This document shows positions 62,705 through 64,000 of a DNA stretch of 64,000 nt, in pieces. This DNA is from Flavobacterium sp. 9AF (GTDB lineage: Bacteria; Bacteroidota; Bacteroidia; Flavobacteriales; Flavobacteriaceae): contig NZ_LR733556.1 of the NCBI RefSeq assembly GCF_902506265.1, positions 2,844,510 to 2,908,509 of the forward strand, read 5' to 3'. The translations under genes and the position numbers were made by a program. Under the pieces are notes generated by a model that saw only the letters and a list, made by a program, of their open reading frames with translations, did not search any database and was not told the DNA's origin. Numbering within the stretch: the first letter of the stretch is position 1; the number at the start of each line of letters is the position of its first letter.

Positions 62705-64000
62705 ATGAAAAAAATACAACCTTTATTTCCACACCTTTTAGCTATTTTAGGCTTTATTTTAGTTGCTGTTATTTATTTTTATCCCGTTTTAGAAGGGAAA
62801 AAAATATACCAATCTGATATTGCACAATATACAGGTATGGCTAAAGAGCAAAATGATTTTAGAAAGGAGAATGAAACGGAACCTTATTGGACTAATAGTG
62901 CTTTTGGAGGAATGCCAACGTATCAATTGGGAGCTAATTATCCCCACAATTATGTTAAAAAATTAGATTCAGTTTTACGTTTTTTACCTCGTCCTGCAGA
63001 TTATTTGTTTTTATATTTCATTGGATTTTATATACTTTTATTGGTATTAAAAATAGATCCTTTAAAAGCATTTTTTGGTGCTTTAGCTTTTGGTTTATCC
63101 ACTTATCTAATTATAATTCTTGGTGTAGGACATAATGCAAAAGCTCATGCAATAGCCTATATGCCTATGGTTGTTGCAGGCGTTTTATTAGTTTTTCAAA
63201 GGAAATATGTGTTAGGTGGATTATTAACTTTAATAGCTGCAGCATTAGAAATACAAGCAAACCACTTTCAAATGACCTATTACTTATTATTTTTATTGCT
63301 AATAATAGGTGTTTTTTATGTTTATCAATTCATCAAAGAAAAAGCGGTTAAAGAATTGTTTAAAATTATAGGAATCTTTATTGTCGCAGGATTATTAGCA
63401 ATAGGTGCCAATGCCAGTAATCTCTTAGCAACTTCTGAATTTACCGACTATAGCATAAGAGGTAAAAGTGAATTATCTTTTAATGATGATGGTTCCAAAA
63501 ATGAAACTAATTCATCTATGAAATACGACTATATAACTGAATATAGTTATGGAATTGGCGAAAGTTTAAATTTAGTTGCACCAAGATTATTTGGTGGTGG
63601 AAATAGTGAAACTTTAGATGAAAAATCTTCTCTATATCGATTTTTAATAAATTATGGTGCTTCGCATGAAGAAGCAATTCAAACAGTTAAATACTATGGT
63701 AAAACGTATTGGGGTGAGCAACCAATAGTTGCAGCTCCTGCTTATATTGGAGCCATCATTTTCTTCTTAGCTGTTTTAGCTTTATTTAATGATAAACGAA
63801 AGATAAAATATGTTTTTTTATCAGGAGCTATACTCTCTTTGTTATTATCATGGGGTAAAAATTTTGATTTTTTAACTCGTTTCTTTGTGGATTATGTACC
63901 TTTATATGATAAGTTTAGAGCAGTTTCATCCATTCAAGTTATTTTAGAATTATGTTTACCCGTTTTAGCCTTAATGGGATTGCATTCATTTTTTACAACT
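62705..64000 (+). CDS. YfhO-like large membrane protein (3'-truncated by window edge)
   Basis: The frame opens at ATG 62705 (MKKIQPLFPHLLAILGFILV) and stays open to the window end, 432 codons so far. Many transmembrane segments alternate with the loops WTNSAFGGMPTYQLGANYP and NLVAPRLFGGGNSET. This matches the YfhO-like family of large Bacteroidota membrane proteins, thought to be glycosyltransferase-fold (GT-C) enzymes. Role not established. Confidence 0.85.
   Translation, partial: MKKIQPLFPHLLAILGFILVAVIYFYPVLEGKKIYQSDIAQYTGMAKEQNDFRKENETEPYWTNSAFGGMPTYQLGANYPHNYVKKLDSVLRFLPRPADYLFLYFIGFYILLLVLKIDPLKAFFGALAFGLSTYLIIILGVGHNAKAHAIAYMPMVVAGVLLVFQRKYVLGGLLTLIAAALEIQANHFQMTYYLLFLLLIIGVFYVYQFIKEKAVKELFKIIGIFIVAGLLAIGANASNLLATSEFTDYSIRGKSELSFNDDGSKNETNSSMKYDYITEYSYGIGESLNLVAPRLFGGGNSETLDEKSSLYRFLINYGASHEEAIQTVKYYGKTYWGEQPIVAAPAYIGAIIFFLAVLALFNDKRKIKYVFLSGAILSLLLSWGKNFDFLTRFFVDYVPLYDKFRAVSSIQVILELCLPVLALMGLHSFFTT

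Noticed and set aside
1..64000. CRISPR array, tRNA or rRNA genes
   Set aside because: No regular repeat-spacer pattern and no conserved tRNA/rRNA segment was recognised in the intergenic regions.

Overview
The window is AT-rich chromosomal DNA from a member of the Bacteroidota, almost certainly Flavobacteriaceae (genus not resolved). Evidence: several TAnnTTTG promoter elements, a type IX secretion (T9SS) C-terminal sorting domain, many short Bacteroidota lipoproteins, families largely restricted to that group (DUF4834, DUF4920, TIGR03643, LETM1-related biofilm protein) and typical proteins such as stand-alone MnmD and a fused aspartokinase/homoserine dehydrogenase. No rRNA, tRNA, CRISPR array or intact insertion sequence was seen.

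Region 1 (1-8.1 kb) is accessory DNA. Seven leftward genes are separated by related, imperfectly palindromic boundary sequences whose left arms carry AACG/AACC-like cores and whose right arms carry GTTGGCAG or GTTATA cores. The layout is like a gene-cassette array, mostly one gene per unit, but no integrase is present in the window. Three boundaries carry insertion-sequence remnants, with an IS1182-like transposase N-terminus and duplicated C-terminal fragments, and one carries a MITE-like element. Cargo: an intradiol-dioxygenase-like lipoprotein with a thioredoxin-like tail, a membrane LytTR regulator, two lipoproteins, two hypotheticals and a caspase-family peptidase with a DUF3298-like tail.

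Region 2 (8.1-34 kb) is core genome: ilvE, a DUF4920/cytochrome pair, mnmD, divergent oxyR and dps, a SulP transporter with a beta-carbonic anhydrase, a LETM1-related gene and a Na+/H+ antiporter. Next is a fadN-fadA-fadE beta-oxidation cluster headed by a MarR regulator. The 16-bp core of a perfect palindrome beside marR recurs (14/16) upstream of the acyl-CoA synthetase gene at 27.1 kb, suggesting one fatty-acid regulon. Then follow an LTA-synthase-like sulfatase-fold enzyme with a phosphatase, a TetR-ABC1 kinase operon and nhaD.

Region 3 (34-49 kb) holds yebC, an S41 peptidase, gcvT, an L,D-transpeptidase and a thrA-thrB-thrC operon. thrA is preceded by an unannotated 33-residue Thr/Ile-rich leader ORF with competing hairpins, a likely attenuator. 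hutH, DUF1304 and a RimB-RimK-type fusion follow.

Region 4 (49-64 kb) starts with two paralogous intradiol-dioxygenase-like proteins flanking a pirin-type cupin gene, next to a LytS/LytR-type two-component system. This echoes the dioxygenase-LytTR pairing at 0.3-2.4 kb. clpC, gyrA, a TPR protein, a GNAT-like protein, an outer-membrane barrel, a DUF4834 protein and the start of a YfhO-like membrane protein complete the window.
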